The notes: generated by a model from the sequence alone, not told the origin. A stretch of 64,000 nucleotides of DNA from Bradyrhizobium sp. AZCC 2262 (GCF_036924535.1 NZ_JAZHRT010000001.1:6200001-6264000); one strand, 5' to 3'; counted from the first letter of the stretch, positions 53,688-62,620 are shown. Program-made: numbers and translations.

Positions 53688-54704
53688 ATGTTGACCGCCA
53701 CGGCCAGCCGGTTTGAAGCCCACGTTCTGGCGTGCCTGGTGTTTGGCGTGATCGGCGACGCAACGGGAACGCCAACCGAGAATCTCGAGCCTGCCGAGAT
53801 CGAACAGCGCTTCGGCTGGGTGGATTGGTTCGAGGGTGACGGAACCGATGACACGATCATGCGGGACCTGGTCGCCTCCGCGCTGATCCGCACCGGTGGC
53901 TATGCCGACGCGGACCATTGGGCCGAGGAATGGCGCGATAGGCACGATGCGATCTTCGGCGGCAAGGTCGGGCGCTTTTTTCCGTCCGTTCTGCACGCGG
54001 CCGCCAAGCTGCGCCACGGCTACGCGCCGCGCACCATTGCGGCGGGCACGATGCCGAGTTCGAGCTCGGCCATGGCGATCGCCCCCGTCGGCATCGTTAA
54101 TGCCGGCAACCCGAGGGCCGCGGCTGCGCAGGCAATGGAAATCGCAAGCCTGATCCATGTGACGGATGTCGCATTCTGTCAGGATGGCGCGGCGGCGGTT
54201 GCTGCCGCCGTCGCGGAAGCGCTGATACCGGAAGCCACTGTTGATTCGGTGCTGAAGGTTTCGATAGCGCATTTAAAGCCGTGGAGTGGCGGGGAGATGC
54301 GGTCTCTGATCACGGCGGCGCTGGAACTTGCCGATGAAGCCGGCGACTACAAGGCGTTCCGCGATCGCTATCACCTCAAATTCCGGCAACGGATTGCCTG
54401 CGACAGCCGCGAAACGGTGCCGGCATCGCTCGCGATTGTCCGCCTCGCGCGGGGCGATCCGAGGCTTGCCGCCTGTCTCGGCGCTAATTTCGGGCGTGAC
54501 GCCGATACCATCGCGTGCATCGCGGCTGGCATCTGCGGCGCGCTGAGTGGCATTTCGGCCGAGAATACGGAGCTGGTCATGCGCTTGCCGATCGAAGCGC
54601 AGCGTGCCCAGGCGGATCTGGCCTCGCGACTGACGGCCGTGACGCGCAGCAAAATGGAGAGCGAGTTGAAAGCAATAGCGCGCTGTCCGATCGGCGCGCG
54701 GTGA
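53688..54704 (+). CDS. ADP-ribosylglycohydrolase-family protein
   Basis: The 338-residue protein is a single-domain ADP-ribosylglycohydrolase. Diagnostic blocks are VFGVIGDATGTPTENLEP near residue 18, the metal-binding EGDGTDDTIMRDL near 48 and the C-terminal NFGRDADTIACIAAGICGAL near 268, which supply the paired Asp/Thr ligands of the two Mg ions. The ATG is 9 bp after the previous stop. Two different family members in tandem beside a sugar importer point to small ribosylated molecules as substrates rather than ADP-ribosylated nitrogenase reductase. Confidence 0.9.
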   Translation: MLTATASRFEAHVLACLVFGVIGDATGTPTENLEPAEIEQRFGWVDWFEGDGTDDTIMRDLVASALIRTGGYADADHWAEEWRDRHDAIFGGKVGRFFPSVLHAAAKLRHGYAPRTIAAGTMPSSSSAMAIAPVGIVNAGNPRAAAAQAMEIASLIHVTDVAFCQDGAAAVAAAVAEALIPEATVDSVLKVSIAHLKPWSGGEMRSLITAALELADEAGDYKAFRDRYHLKFRQRIACDSRETVPASLAIVRLARGDPRLAACLGANFGRDADTIACIAAGICGALSGISAENTELVMRLPIEAQRAQADLASRLTAVTRSKMESELKAIARCPIGAR

Positions 54705-55094
54705 CCGCACCGTACCTCATATCTCAGACAAAGGTGAAGGTCCTTGAGCAGCACACAACCAGGCTCGCGCGAACGTAATGCTGCAGGCAGCGATCTGAGG
54801 GACTTCAAGCCGGAAATGATGTGGACAGCCATAAAACACGACTTTCTGAACAGGTATCCGCGGTCTCTCTGGTGCATTCGTCGAGTTCGAAAATACCGGG
54901 TCATCCACTCATCCGGCAAAGCAAGGCGTGTGGACACATCACGCGAGGGCTTCATCCGGTCGGAAGACGGCGCGACCATCGTTTACCCTCTTCGAAGCGC
55001 GCGGTATCAATTCTAATATTATGGTGTACTCTGAATGCATGCATGTCGATGGTCGACCTGCATTGAGACAACTTTTGGGATGATGGAGGGTAAC
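54705..55094. other. Intergenic stretch without a recognised gene
   Basis: After the glycohydrolase stop about 390 bp hold only short frames without recognisable features. The distal part must contain the promoter of the tiny lysine-rich gene at 55095; CTAATATTATGG near 55013-55024 is AT-rich and may be its -10 region. Confidence 0.35.
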
Positions 55095-55160
55095 ATGGCC
55101 AAGAAAGCGAAGAAGGCAAAGAAGACAGCCAAGAAGACGGCCAAGTCGAAAAAGAAGTAA
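55095..55160 (+). CDS. Tiny lysine/alanine-rich protein
   Basis: A 21-codon gene begins ATG after a strong GGAGGG ribosome site and encodes MAKKAKKAKKTAKKTAKSKK plus one more Lys before TAA. Thirteen of the residues are lysine, in the AKK repeats seen in histone-H1-like or AlgP-like tails. It is followed at 55269 by a near-perfect intrinsic terminator, so it looks like a complete small transcription unit. It would bind nucleic acid non-specifically. Comparable tiny proteins are known in Bradyrhizobium-like genomes, to my recollection. Confidence 0.7.
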   Translation: MAKKAKKAKKTAKKTAKSKKK

Positions 55161-55268
55161 TCGTTCGACGAAACCTCATTGCAATCAGATTGCGTCTGAG
55201 GTCCATTCTTCGCCGCACGGATCGGCGGCAGCCTTCGTCGCAGAATATCCGCGCAACGAACAGTCTGA

Positions 55269-55312
55269 CCGGACCTTTATGCAGATGGCTGCTGCATAAA
55301 GGTCCGGTTTTT
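55269..55312 (+). terminator. Intrinsic terminator after the lysine-rich gene
   Basis: CCGGACCTTTATGCAG at 55269-55284 pairs perfectly with CTGCATAAAGGTCCGG at 55292-55307 (16 bp, seven-base loop) and is followed by TTTTT. It is the strongest terminator in the window and ends plus-strand transcription. Confidence 0.92.
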
Positions 55313-55539
55313 CATTGAGGCTTGACCAAGGAGTCGTCGCAGGGCTGCCTAGCGCACATGGCAATTTAGGCCAACGACCGCTTTGCGGCCAGAAGGGGTC
55401 GTTGTGGACTGTAAGCGCAAAAGGGGATCCTCACCGTCCGTCGCAGATTCTCGCTACGAGAAGTCAGACGCTGGCAGAAGTCCAGCATGCCGCCAAACAC
55501 GAAGTCGAGGCTAGCGTCATCGTGCGCTCTTTGCAGGCC

Positions 55540-55765
55540 CCTCGCAGCATGTGGTGCTACTCGCTTCCCCACCTCGGATGCCCAGCGGCGCCCAGATCAG
55601 AAGCACGATCATTCCGACGGCGTGCAGCACCCCAACGGCGGCGATCGCGCCATAAAGGCTTCCGGTTTTGACGGTCAGCCAGCCAACAAATGCCGGGCAC
55701 GCGGCACCACCGAACGAGCCGATGGCACTGATCAGGGCTATTGTGAATAAGCGCCCGAGAGTGCC
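55540..55765 (-). pseudogene. MFS transporter C-terminal remnant
   Basis: In one minus-strand frame the bases encode IALISAIGSFGGAACPAFVG, then WLTVKTGSLYGAIAAV and IVLLIWAPLGIRG, which are the last two helices and tail of a major-facilitator transporter. No start or upstream helices exist, and the frame is cut near 55765. It borders the conjugation module and marks a recombination junction. Confidence 0.65.
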
Positions 55766-55899
55766 CCCTCCACCGCAAATTGGATCAATAGCTTAACGTG
55801 CCCATCGGCGTCGGGACCCCGCGCCGATTCACAGGTGCCAAGCCGCGCGATGGCGGGCAGCGCTGCGATATTTCGAGTCTCCGCGCCGCGCGCCATCGG

Positions 55900-56169
55900 T
55901 CATGCCCAATCCTGCGGCGTTTCCTGCGAGATGGTGGGCACATCTGTCGCCCGTTCCAAAGCGAATGCCTCCTTTCCCTTTGCGGCCCAGAGCGCTCGCG
56001 CCTGTTCGCCTTGATTGCTTTTGAGCTTGTCTGCCATCCAGAGCAGCGCGCCGAGGATGATGGCGCGATCATCGCCAGTCAGGTCCACCACACGAGCCTT
56101 GACGACGAGGCCGCCCAGTTCGATCAGGTGCCGCGTGCGCTTGCGGCGCTCGACTTGCCAGGCGCGCAT
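55900..56169 (-). CDS. traD: Conjugal transfer protein TraD (Ti type)
   Basis: From the ATG at 56169 the protein has 89 residues. KRTRHLIELGGLVVKARVVD followed by LTGDDRAIILGALLWMADKL is the core of the small TraD family found beside traC and oriT in Agrobacterium/Rhizobium conjugation systems. It starts almost at the stop of traC. It is an accessory DNA-processing protein, unrelated to the F-plasmid coupling protein TraD. A traG coupling-protein gene usually follows, but here the next sequence is an MFS remnant, so the module is truncated. Confidence 0.85.
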   Translation of the reverse strand: MRAWQVERRKRTRHLIELGGLVVKARVVDLTGDDRAIILGALLWMADKLKSNQGEQARALWAAKGKEAFALERATDVPTISQETPQDWA

Positions 56170-56170
56170 A

Positions 56171-56497
56171 TCATGCCGCGCCCTTGCTGCCTGTTGACGG
56201 CTGCGTGCCGCCCGGTTGCGCCCGAGCGCCGCCAGTGTGGCGCTCAGCTGCCGGCGCAGTTCGCCGCGCCCGGCTCTGAAAGAACGCGGTTCCTCGCCTG
56301 GCCCACGCCTCCCTCTTTCCAGCATCTTTGGTCTCAGTCAGCATGATCAGCGCGCCTGCCAGTTCATCGACGTTGAGGCTATCTGCCCCGGTGGCGATGA
56401 CCAGTTCGCCGAGCTGCTGCACCTTGCGGCTCTTGAGGTCTCGCGCCTTGTCCTGAAGCGCTTTCAGTTCCCCGTCGAAATCTCGCGGCTTACGCAT
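56171..56497 (-). CDS. traC: Conjugal transfer protein TraC (Ti type)
   Basis: The ATG at 56497 gives 108 residues beginning MRKPRDFDGELKALQDKARD, then LKSRKVQQLGELVIATGADS, the typical TraC N-terminus. The rest is helical and ends Arg/Ala/Gly-rich. The longer frame to 56689 runs through the oriT and was rejected. TraC is a relaxosome accessory protein that binds near oriT and helps TraA. It is divergent from traA, the standard arrangement. Confidence 0.87.
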   Translation of the reverse strand: MRKPRDFDGELKALQDKARDLKSRKVQQLGELVIATGADSLNVDELAGALIMLTETKDAGKREAWARRGTAFFQSRARRTAPAAERHTGGARAQPGGTQPSTGSKGAA

Positions 56498-56604
56498 CAC
56501 GTTCTCCAGCAATGTTAATGAGGGGATGATAGTTGAGCCCTGGGCATAATGCTGTAAGGTCGCCGGGACGGCCTGGGATGCGGTAGTCCCGCCCGAGAAT
56601 TTTT

Positions 56605-56645
56605 CGAGGGAGGGCGCGCTTATACGTCGTTCCGACGTGCGCTTG
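56605..56645. other. Putative origin of conjugal transfer (oriT)
   Basis: In the traC/traA intergenic region AGGGCGCGCTTA (56611-56622) is, on the other strand, TAAGCGCGCCCT, which closely resembles the RSF1010/Ti-type nick region TAAGTGCGCCCT. Next to it is the inverted repeat ACGTCG-TTC-CGACGT at 56624-56638, as in Ti-type oriT sequences. Position and both elements agree; the exact nick position was not tested. Confidence 0.82.
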
Positions 56646-56668
56646 ACCGTGCCACTGATCTGATCGCG

Positions 56669-59632
56669 ATGGCGATCTATCATCTTCACGTCAAGGTCAT
56701 TGGCCGCAAGTCTGGCTCCAGCGCGGTGGCGTCAGCTGCCTACCGCTCGGGCTCGCGGCTGCGCGACGAGCGGCTTGATCGCAGCCACGATTTTTCCGCC
56801 AAGCGCAGTGTCATCCATTCCGAGGTGCTGCTGCCGGAGAATGCACCGGAAGCATGGAGCGACCGTGAACGGCTCTGGAACGATGTCGAGGCGTTCGAGG
56901 TCAGAAAAGACGCGCAGCTTGCCCGCGAGGTCGAGTTCGCCCTTCCGCGCGAGATGACGCAAGCACAGGGCATTGAACTCGCCCGCGACTTCGCGCAGGC
57001 GGAGTTCGTAGGTTTGGGCATGGTCGCCGATCTCAACGTGCATTGGGACATCGCCGAAGACGGCCTGGCCAAACCCCACGCCCACGTCATGCTCACCATG
57101 CGCGCGGTGGACGAGAACGGTTTTGGTCCGAAGGTGCGGGACTGGAACCGCACCGAGATGGTCGAGCGCTGGCGCGAACGCTGGGCCGAGCTTGTCAACG
57201 AGCGCCTGGCGGAACTCGACATCGACGCGCGGATCGACCATCGCAGTCTGGAAGCGCAGGGTATCGCGCTGGAGCCGCAGAGCCAGATCGGCGCGCCCGC
57301 CAAACGTATCGAGGTTCGGGGCATCGAGGGCGAGAGGATCGAGGCCAACCGCGCGGAGATGCACCGCGAGATCGCACGCGGCAACGGCGCACGGATCATC
57401 GCCGATCCATCGCTTGGGCTGGACGCGATCACGCATCAGCAATCGACGTTCACGCGCCGCGACATGGCTGTCTTCGTGCACCGGCACAGCGATGGGATCG
57501 ATCAGTTCAACGCGGTCATGGGCGCGATGCGCAGTGCGCCCGATCTGGTCGAACTCGGCAAGGACGCTCGCGGCGAAGATCGCTTCACGACCCGCGCCAT
57601 GATCGAGGCGGAACAGCGCCTGCACCGCGCCGCCAAACTCATCGCAGAACGGCAACGCCATGACGTCTATGACAGGGACAGAGAAGCCGCCGTGGCGCGC
57701 GCCGTACAGCGCGGCCTTGTCCTTTCCGGCGAGCAGGCCGATGCGCTGGCGCATGTCACGGATGGGCGCGATCTCGGCATCGTGGTCGGCCATGCCGGAA
57801 CGGGAAAGAGCGCGATGCTGGGCGTGGCGCGGGAGGCCTGGGAAGCGGCGGGCTACGAGGTCCGGGGCACGGCGCTGTCCGGCATCGCCGCCGAAAACCT
57901 CGAAAGCGGATCGGGCATCGCGTCATGCACCATCGCCAGCATGGAGTATGGTTGGCAACAGGGCCGCGACCTGCTCACGACCCGCGATGTGCTGGTGATC
58001 GACGAGGCGGGCATGGTCGGCACACGGCAGTTGGAACGCGTGATGTCCCATGCTGCCGAAGCTGGCGCAAAGGTTGTCCTGGTCGGCGATCCGCAGCAAT
58101 TGCAATCAATAGAGGCGGGCGCGGGGTTCCGTTCGATCCATGAGCGCCATGGCGGCGCGGAAATCGGCGAGGTGCGCCGCCAGCGTCAGGAGTGGCAGCG
58201 GGACGCCACGCGTGATCTCGCCAATCGCCGAACCGGCAACGCGCTGGAAGCCTACCGCTCCCACGGCATGGTGCATGAGGCCCCAACACGCGAGCAGGCG
58301 CGCGGTGATCTGATCGACCGCTGGGATCACGACCGGCAAACGTCGCCCGACGGGAGCCGCATCATCCTCACCCATACCAATGACGAGGTGCGGGCCCTCA
58401 ACGAGGCTGCGCGGATGCGGATGCGTGTCGCCGGTGATCTGGGCAGTGAGGTGCATGTGACGGTCGAGCGCGGCGAGCGCGGCTTCGCCAGCGGGGATCG
58501 CGTCATGTTTCTGCAAAACGAACGAGGCCTTGGCGTAAAGAACGGCACGCTCGGCACCATCGAACAGGTGAACGCGCGGTCCATGATTGTGCGCGTCGAC
58601 GATGGCCGATCCGTTGGCTTCGACCTCAGGGATTACAATCGGATCGACCACGGTTATGCGGCGACGATTCACAAGGCGCAGGGCATGACTGTGGACCGCA
58701 TCCATGTGCTGGCGACGCCGGGCATGGATGCCCATAGCAGCTATGTCGCCCTGTCGCGACACCGGGATGGCTTGGCGCTGCATTACGGCCGCGACGATTT
58801 TGCCAATCCGGACCGCCTCACCCGAACCTTGTCGCGTGACCGGGCCAAGGACATGGCCTCCGACTACGAGCAGCGCGATCCGGCGCAAGTCTATGCCGAG
58901 CGGCGCGGGATCACCTTCGGCGAGCGCGTTGCCGAGATCCTGCGCAGGGTCGTGCCCGAGAGGGTGCGCAACATGTTCGATGGCCTGCGCCCGTCTGCCG
59001 AAGCTGTGCCTGGCACGGACAGCGCGCGGAGGCCGGAACGGGAAGCGTCGGAAAGGAAGACGGCGGAGGACCCGGAAGCGGCGCTGCGTAAAGCCCGCAC
59101 CAAGGCCCTCACCCGCCATGCCCGAGCCGTGGATGCGATCTTCGAGATGCAGGAGCGGGGCGGCAAGGCCAGCCCGGCGCAGGTAAAGGAATTGCAGGAG
59201 GCCCGCAAGGTCTTCGAGGAGGTGCGGCCCTACGGTTCGCAGGACGCCGAAGCCGCCTACAAGAAGAAGCCGGAACTTGTCCGCGAGGCGGCTGGCGGCC
59301 AGGTCAACCGCGCCATCCGCGCTCTCCAACTCGAAACCGAGCTGCGGACCGATCCAAGCCGCCGCGCCGACCGTTTCGTGGAGCGCTGGCAGAAGCTCGA
59401 CCAGGCCAGTCAGCGCCAGTATGAGGCGGGCGACATCTCCGGCTACAAGGCGACGCGCTCGGCGATGGGCAACATGGCGAAAATCCTCGAACGCGATCCG
59501 CAACTGGAATCCATCCTCGCCAACCGCAAGCAGGAACTTGGCATCGCATTTGAATCAGGCCGCCGACTCGGCCAGGAATTGGCCTTCACTCACGGCATCG
59601 ACATTGGCAGAGGCCGGGGCATCGGAATTTGA
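56669..59632 (+). CDS. traA: Relaxase/helicase TraA (Ti type, MobA/MobL + RecD-like)
   Basis: The 987-residue protein combines an N-terminal HUH relaxase (residues 1 to about 230) with a RecD/TraI-type helicase. Relaxase marks are AIYHLHVKVIGRKSGSSAVA with SAAYRSG, and the metal-histidine motif KPHAHVMLTMR near 140. Helicase marks are Walker A VGHAGTGKSAML near 375, Walker B VLVIDEAGMVG near 445 and a late YAATIHKAQGMTVDRIHVL near 665. It nicks oriT and unwinds the strand for transfer. Length is slightly below the about 1100 of plasmid TraA; the C-terminal tail looks complete. The ATG at 56669 is right after the oriT. Confidence 0.94.
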   Translation: MAIYHLHVKVIGRKSGSSAVASAAYRSGSRLRDERLDRSHDFSAKRSVIHSEVLLPENAPEAWSDRERLWNDVEAFEVRKDAQLAREVEFALPREMTQAQGIELARDFAQAEFVGLGMVADLNVHWDIAEDGLAKPHAHVMLTMRAVDENGFGPKVRDWNRTEMVERWRERWAELVNERLAELDIDARIDHRSLEAQGIALEPQSQIGAPAKRIEVRGIEGERIEANRAEMHREIARGNGARIIADPSLGLDAITHQQSTFTRRDMAVFVHRHSDGIDQFNAVMGAMRSAPDLVELGKDARGEDRFTTRAMIEAEQRLHRAAKLIAERQRHDVYDRDREAAVARAVQRGLVLSGEQADALAHVTDGRDLGIVVGHAGTGKSAMLGVAREAWEAAGYEVRGTALSGIAAENLESGSGIASCTIASMEYGWQQGRDLLTTRDVLVIDEAGMVGTRQLERVMSHAAEAGAKVVLVGDPQQLQSIEAGAGFRSIHERHGGAEIGEVRRQRQEWQRDATRDLANRRTGNALEAYRSHGMVHEAPTREQARGDLIDRWDHDRQTSPDGSRIILTHTNDEVRALNEAARMRMRVAGDLGSEVHVTVERGERGFASGDRVMFLQNERGLGVKNGTLGTIEQVNARSMIVRVDDGRSVGFDLRDYNRIDHGYAATIHKAQGMTVDRIHVLATPGMDAHSSYVALSRHRDGLALHYGRDDFANPDRLTRTLSRDRAKDMASDYEQRDPAQVYAERRGITFGERVAEILRRVVPERVRNMFDGLRPSAEAVPGTDSARRPEREASERKTAEDPEAALRKARTKALTRHARAVDAIFEMQERGGKASPAQVKELQEARKVFEEVRPYGSQDAEAAYKKKPELVREAAGGQVNRAIRALQLETELRTDPSRRADRFVERWQKLDQASQRQYEAGDISGYKATRSAMGNMAKILERDPQLESILANRKQELGIAFESGRRLGQELAFTHGIDIGRGRGIGI

Positions 59633-59761
59633 CCCATCCGATTTACCGCCGACTCTTCGCCAAAGTACGGCGACGTGTAGAACCCGCTTGCGTGCCCTTG
59701 AATGCCTGCCCTGTCTGGTCTCAGAAGCCGTCAGAAACAGCCAGCAGGAGGCGGCGCGGCT

Positions 59762-59974
59762 ATGCGCGAACCAGACCGTATCATTCGCTTGAGAACCGTT
59801 CTTTCCCGGACCGGGCTGTCCCGGTCCACCATCTACCGCAAGATCGCCGAGGGCACGTTCCCGGCTCAGCTCAAAATCAGCACCAACGGGACTGGGTGGC
59901 ATGAATCCGACATCAACCGCTGGGTCGCCGATCCCGTCTCATGGCGTCCGCGCGAGTTCGATGAGATCTTGTGA
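59762..59974 (+). CDS. AlpA-family regulator
   Basis: The 70-residue protein, from the ATG at 59762 downstream of AGGAGG, is an AlpA/excisionase-type MerR-like helix-turn-helix: RLRTVLSRTGLSRSTIYRKI then GTFPAQLKISTNGTGWHESD and INRWV. AlpA proteins act as transcriptional activators of integrases or as recombination directionality factors in integrative elements. It follows traA by 130 bp and precedes a recombinase remnant, consistent with control of an element's excision. Confidence 0.87.
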   Translation: MREPDRIIRLRTVLSRTGLSRSTIYRKIAEGTFPAQLKISTNGTGWHESDINRWVADPVSWRPREFDEIL

Positions 59975-60159
59975 GGTCGGTGGTTGCCTGCCTTCGGCCA
60001 GACCATCCGGCGGCATGTCCTTTTGCTGCTGACAGCAGTGAACCGGACCGGCCTCAGGCCGTAAAGGCTGGCGCTGTCGCGCCCCCGCTTCGCGGCTTCG
60101 GCCTTGACGGCCTGATGCCGCCCCGGTTTGGGCTCTCCAAGCAGACAAAGGCGGATTAG

Positions 60160-60519
60160 GGGCGCACAGCGCTCCCAATCCGGACTGCTATACCTGTACC
60201 AACCATGTGCTTGGCACTGGCTGCGACAACGCCCGCACCGTGGACCGCAAGGCTCTGGAAAGCCGCGTGCTGACCGGGCTGCGCGAGCATGATGACGCCG
60301 GAGATCGCCGCCGAGGCCATGCGCACCTATACGCAGGAAACCAATCGGCTCAACCGCCAGCGCCGAAGCTCATCGGAATCCACCCGCCCAAGCTTGCCTA
60401 AGCCGCGAAAGCCCATCGCGGAGATCGTGCTCGTCATCGAGCAACGCGGATGGCACCGCGCCCTGTCCGACCGGCTGACCGAGCTTGAGGCCAAACAGGA
60501 CAGTCTCACCGCCCACTGA
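60160..60519 (+). pseudogene. Large serine recombinase C-terminal remnant
   Basis: One frame gives CYTCTNHVLGTGCDNARTVD and RKALESRVLTGLREH, the zinc-ribbon and following helix of large serine recombinases. Near 60290 the sense passes to another frame with MTPEIAAEAMRTYTQETNRL and ends RLTELEAKQDSL. The catalytic N-terminal domain is missing and there is an indel, so it cannot be active. It may represent the lost integrase of the mobile element. Confidence 0.75.
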
Positions 60520-60584
60520 GAGGACGCCATAGCGTAGCGTAGCGCAGACTTGGGCTGTTCATTTAAGCCAAGGCGCGTGACACA

Positions 60585-60917
60585 ATGCGTACCATGGCTC
60601 ACCCTCGCACATCCCATGACCACGTTTCGACGAACAAGGCAGTGTCGAGTGTGGACGACGATAAGAGCACCGGAGTTGATCCGATCGACCCTTCGGCCCT
60701 CGGCTTCACGAAAGTAGCGTACGCGGTCGGCGAGACACTTGAGTTGCTCAGTATCGGCCGCACTGCGCTGTACGCAGCGGTCAAACGAGGTGACCTCAAA
60801 CGCGTCAAGTTCGGCAAGAAGACGTTGTTTTACGCTGCCGACCTTGCCGCGTTTATGGCACGGCTTCGGCACCTGAGCGAATCGGATGAGAGCCAGGTCG
60901 ATCACGGGCATCGCTAG
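60585..60917 (+). CDS. Excisionase-family helix-turn-helix protein
   Basis: The 110-residue frame (starts at 60585 or 60594) contains VGETLELLSIGRTALYAAVK then RGDLKRVKFGKKTLFYAADL and AAFMARLRHL, the pattern of the excisionase/MerR-like DNA-binding domain with the wing contacting DNA. The first 35 residues are unstructured. It sits at the end of the mobilisation module. It could be an excision factor or a regulator. No integrase with intact catalytic residues is found in the window. Confidence 0.7.
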   Translation: MRTMAHPRTSHDHVSTNKAVSSVDDDKSTGVDPIDPSALGFTKVAYAVGETLELLSIGRTALYAAVKRGDLKRVKFGKKTLFYAADLAAFMARLRHLSESDESQVDHGHR

Positions 60918-61220
60918 ATATTTGCGCCGAAATGCAAGATTGACCTACAGCTCGCCGTGGCATCGACAATCGAGCTGCTCGTGCCGGACCAACTTCAAAA
61001 AATACTTTTCCGACTGATAGCGATCGAGCTGCCTTCGTAGTTCGATCGGACGCGATGGACGACCTGAGCGCCGCTGGCGACTGCGCGTAGGGGCGGCGGA
61101 CCGATCTTCTTCCCCTTGGCAACTTTGTTGGTATCTTTGTTGGTACTCGTTGAATCAACATTTTGCTAAGACCAGGAAACCCCTCAAGAAAAGTAGCTTC
61201 ATATGGCCGCTGCCGGGCCC

Positions 61221-61528
61221 ACCAGCCTTCGCTCGCGAAGCGAGTGAGGCTGCCGCGCCGAAGCCCCACTTGGGCGAAGGCGGGCGCGGCCCGCGAGCTA
61301 CGGCTCGGCAAGCCACCCTGCGATCATCTCCGGAAGGCAGCTGCAAGGTGAACGACGCCCCTCCCAACCAAAATACCAGCCTTCGCTCGCGAAGCGAGTG
61401 AGGCTGCCGCGCCGAAGCCCCACTTGGGCGAAGGCGGGCGCGGCCCGCGAGCTACGGCTCGGCAAGCCACCCTGCGATCATCTCCGGAAGGCAGCTGCAA
61501 GGTGAACGACGCCCCTCCCAACCAAAAT
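61221..61528. repeat. Perfect 154-bp tandem duplication
   Basis: Two adjacent copies (61221-61374 and 61375-61528) look identical base for base. Each unit contains the self-complementary TCGCTCGCGAAGCGAG and a second inverted segment around GGGCGAAGGCGGGCGCGGCC. The length is not a multiple of three, and the short frames across it are not credible genes. The flanks 60918-61220 and 61529-61891 hold no recognised gene. The perfect identity indicates a recent event at the edge of the mobile module. Confidence 0.92.
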
Positions 61529-61891
61529 ATCGAAAACAACCCCATGCAAAGTAGCCACGCGGTCGATGCCTCGAGCGATCCGGCGAAAACATTTTGACAC
61601 GTCGGGCAAATCAGCGGCACTATTCCATCGTCGCTTGTTGCTCTGCTTCAGCGAACCATCAAGCTACCGCTCCATATTCGGATCTTACGATGGCCTTTCC
61701 AATCGATCGTAGCTACGACGGGCTTTATCGCAAGAAAAGGCCGAAGCAGCGTGTTTGTGCTGCCAATGAACGGCCGCTCGCAAGTGTCCGCTTTGCTCGC
61801 ACGAGGTCACCGTTTGACCCGAAGCCGACGTAAAGCGAGCCCGTACGTGCTCGAATGGCTGCCATCGTAACCAGAGGCGCGACTGGCGTAA

Positions 61892-62620
61892 CTACAAGAC
61901 CAGCAGCAATCCAGAAAATAGCAACATGGTGAGGATGATCCGCCGGAACGACGCTTCATTGACACGGCGGAAAGCGAAAATCCCCAGCGCCGCGCCGGCA
62001 AGCAGTGCCGGAATACTGGCGACGAACTTTACCAAGACCTTCGAAGACAAATCATTTTGTAACAACATCAGCACGAGCGCGAAAATCTGCATGGCAGCAA
62101 TGAAAGGCTGAACCAGCCCGCGCTGCTCAGTTTTTGGCACGCCGTGGATGTCACACCATATGGTCGGTATTGCACCCGGCATTGCCGTCAACCCGCCGAC
62201 AAAGCCGCCGCCGAAGCCGATTAGTGCATTGCGTCCCACATTCATCTGCAGGCGGTGAGAAAGCACCGGCCGGAATAACGTGTAGACTGCATAACAGGCG
62301 ATGGCGAGACCAAAGCTCTCCCTGAAGATCCGCGCGTCTGCAGCTTGCAGCAACCAGACGGCGATCGGGACGCCAAGCAATCCGCCGACGATCAATACCG
62401 AGCTCTGCTTCCAGCGGATACTTTTTCTCAACGCCCAAAGATTCGTGGCCTGCACGGTGATGCTGCAGGCCATCATCAGCGGGACCGCCTCCAGTGGTGG
62501 GAGAACGTGAAGGAGAATCGCGCCGGCCACCGCCGAAAAGGCAAAGCCCGCGAGGCCCGAGACGAAGGCGCCGCAAAACACGGCGATACTGAGCAGGCAA
62601 AACGACGCCATGTCGCCCAT
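61892..62620 (-). CDS. TauE/SafE-family permease (sulfite exporter-like)
   Basis: This is a 242-residue membrane protein with about eight hydrophobic segments. CGAFVSGLAGFAFSAVAGAI at the N-terminus is the repeated GxxSGLxGxGG-like signature, and GFGGGFVGGLTAMPGAIPTI in the second half is its internal duplicate. The family (formerly DUF81) exports sulfite, sulfoacetate or other organosulfur or carboxylate anions. It is probably monocistronic. The substrate is not indicated by neighbours. Confidence 0.9.
   Translation of the reverse strand: MGDMASFCLLSIAVFCGAFVSGLAGFAFSAVAGAILLHVLPPLEAVPLMMACSITVQATNLWALRKSIRWKQSSVLIVGGLLGVPIAVWLLQAADARIFRESFGLAIACYAVYTLFRPVLSHRLQMNVGRNALIGFGGGFVGGLTAMPGAIPTIWCDIHGVPKTEQRGLVQPFIAAMQIFALVLMLLQNDLSSKVLVKFVASIPALLAGAALGIFAFRRVNEASFRRIILTMLLFSGLLLVL

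Noticed and set aside
58106-59503. 465-codon minus-strand open frame
   Set aside because: It is antisense to the traA helicase domain and shows no family resemblance.
61221-61528. CRISPR array
   Set aside because: Only two directly abutting 154-bp copies exist, with no unique spacers and no cas genes.
61324-61620. 98-codon minus-strand open frame across the tandem repeat
   Set aside because: The frame repeats itself out of register with the duplication and has no start context; best seen as repeat-generated.
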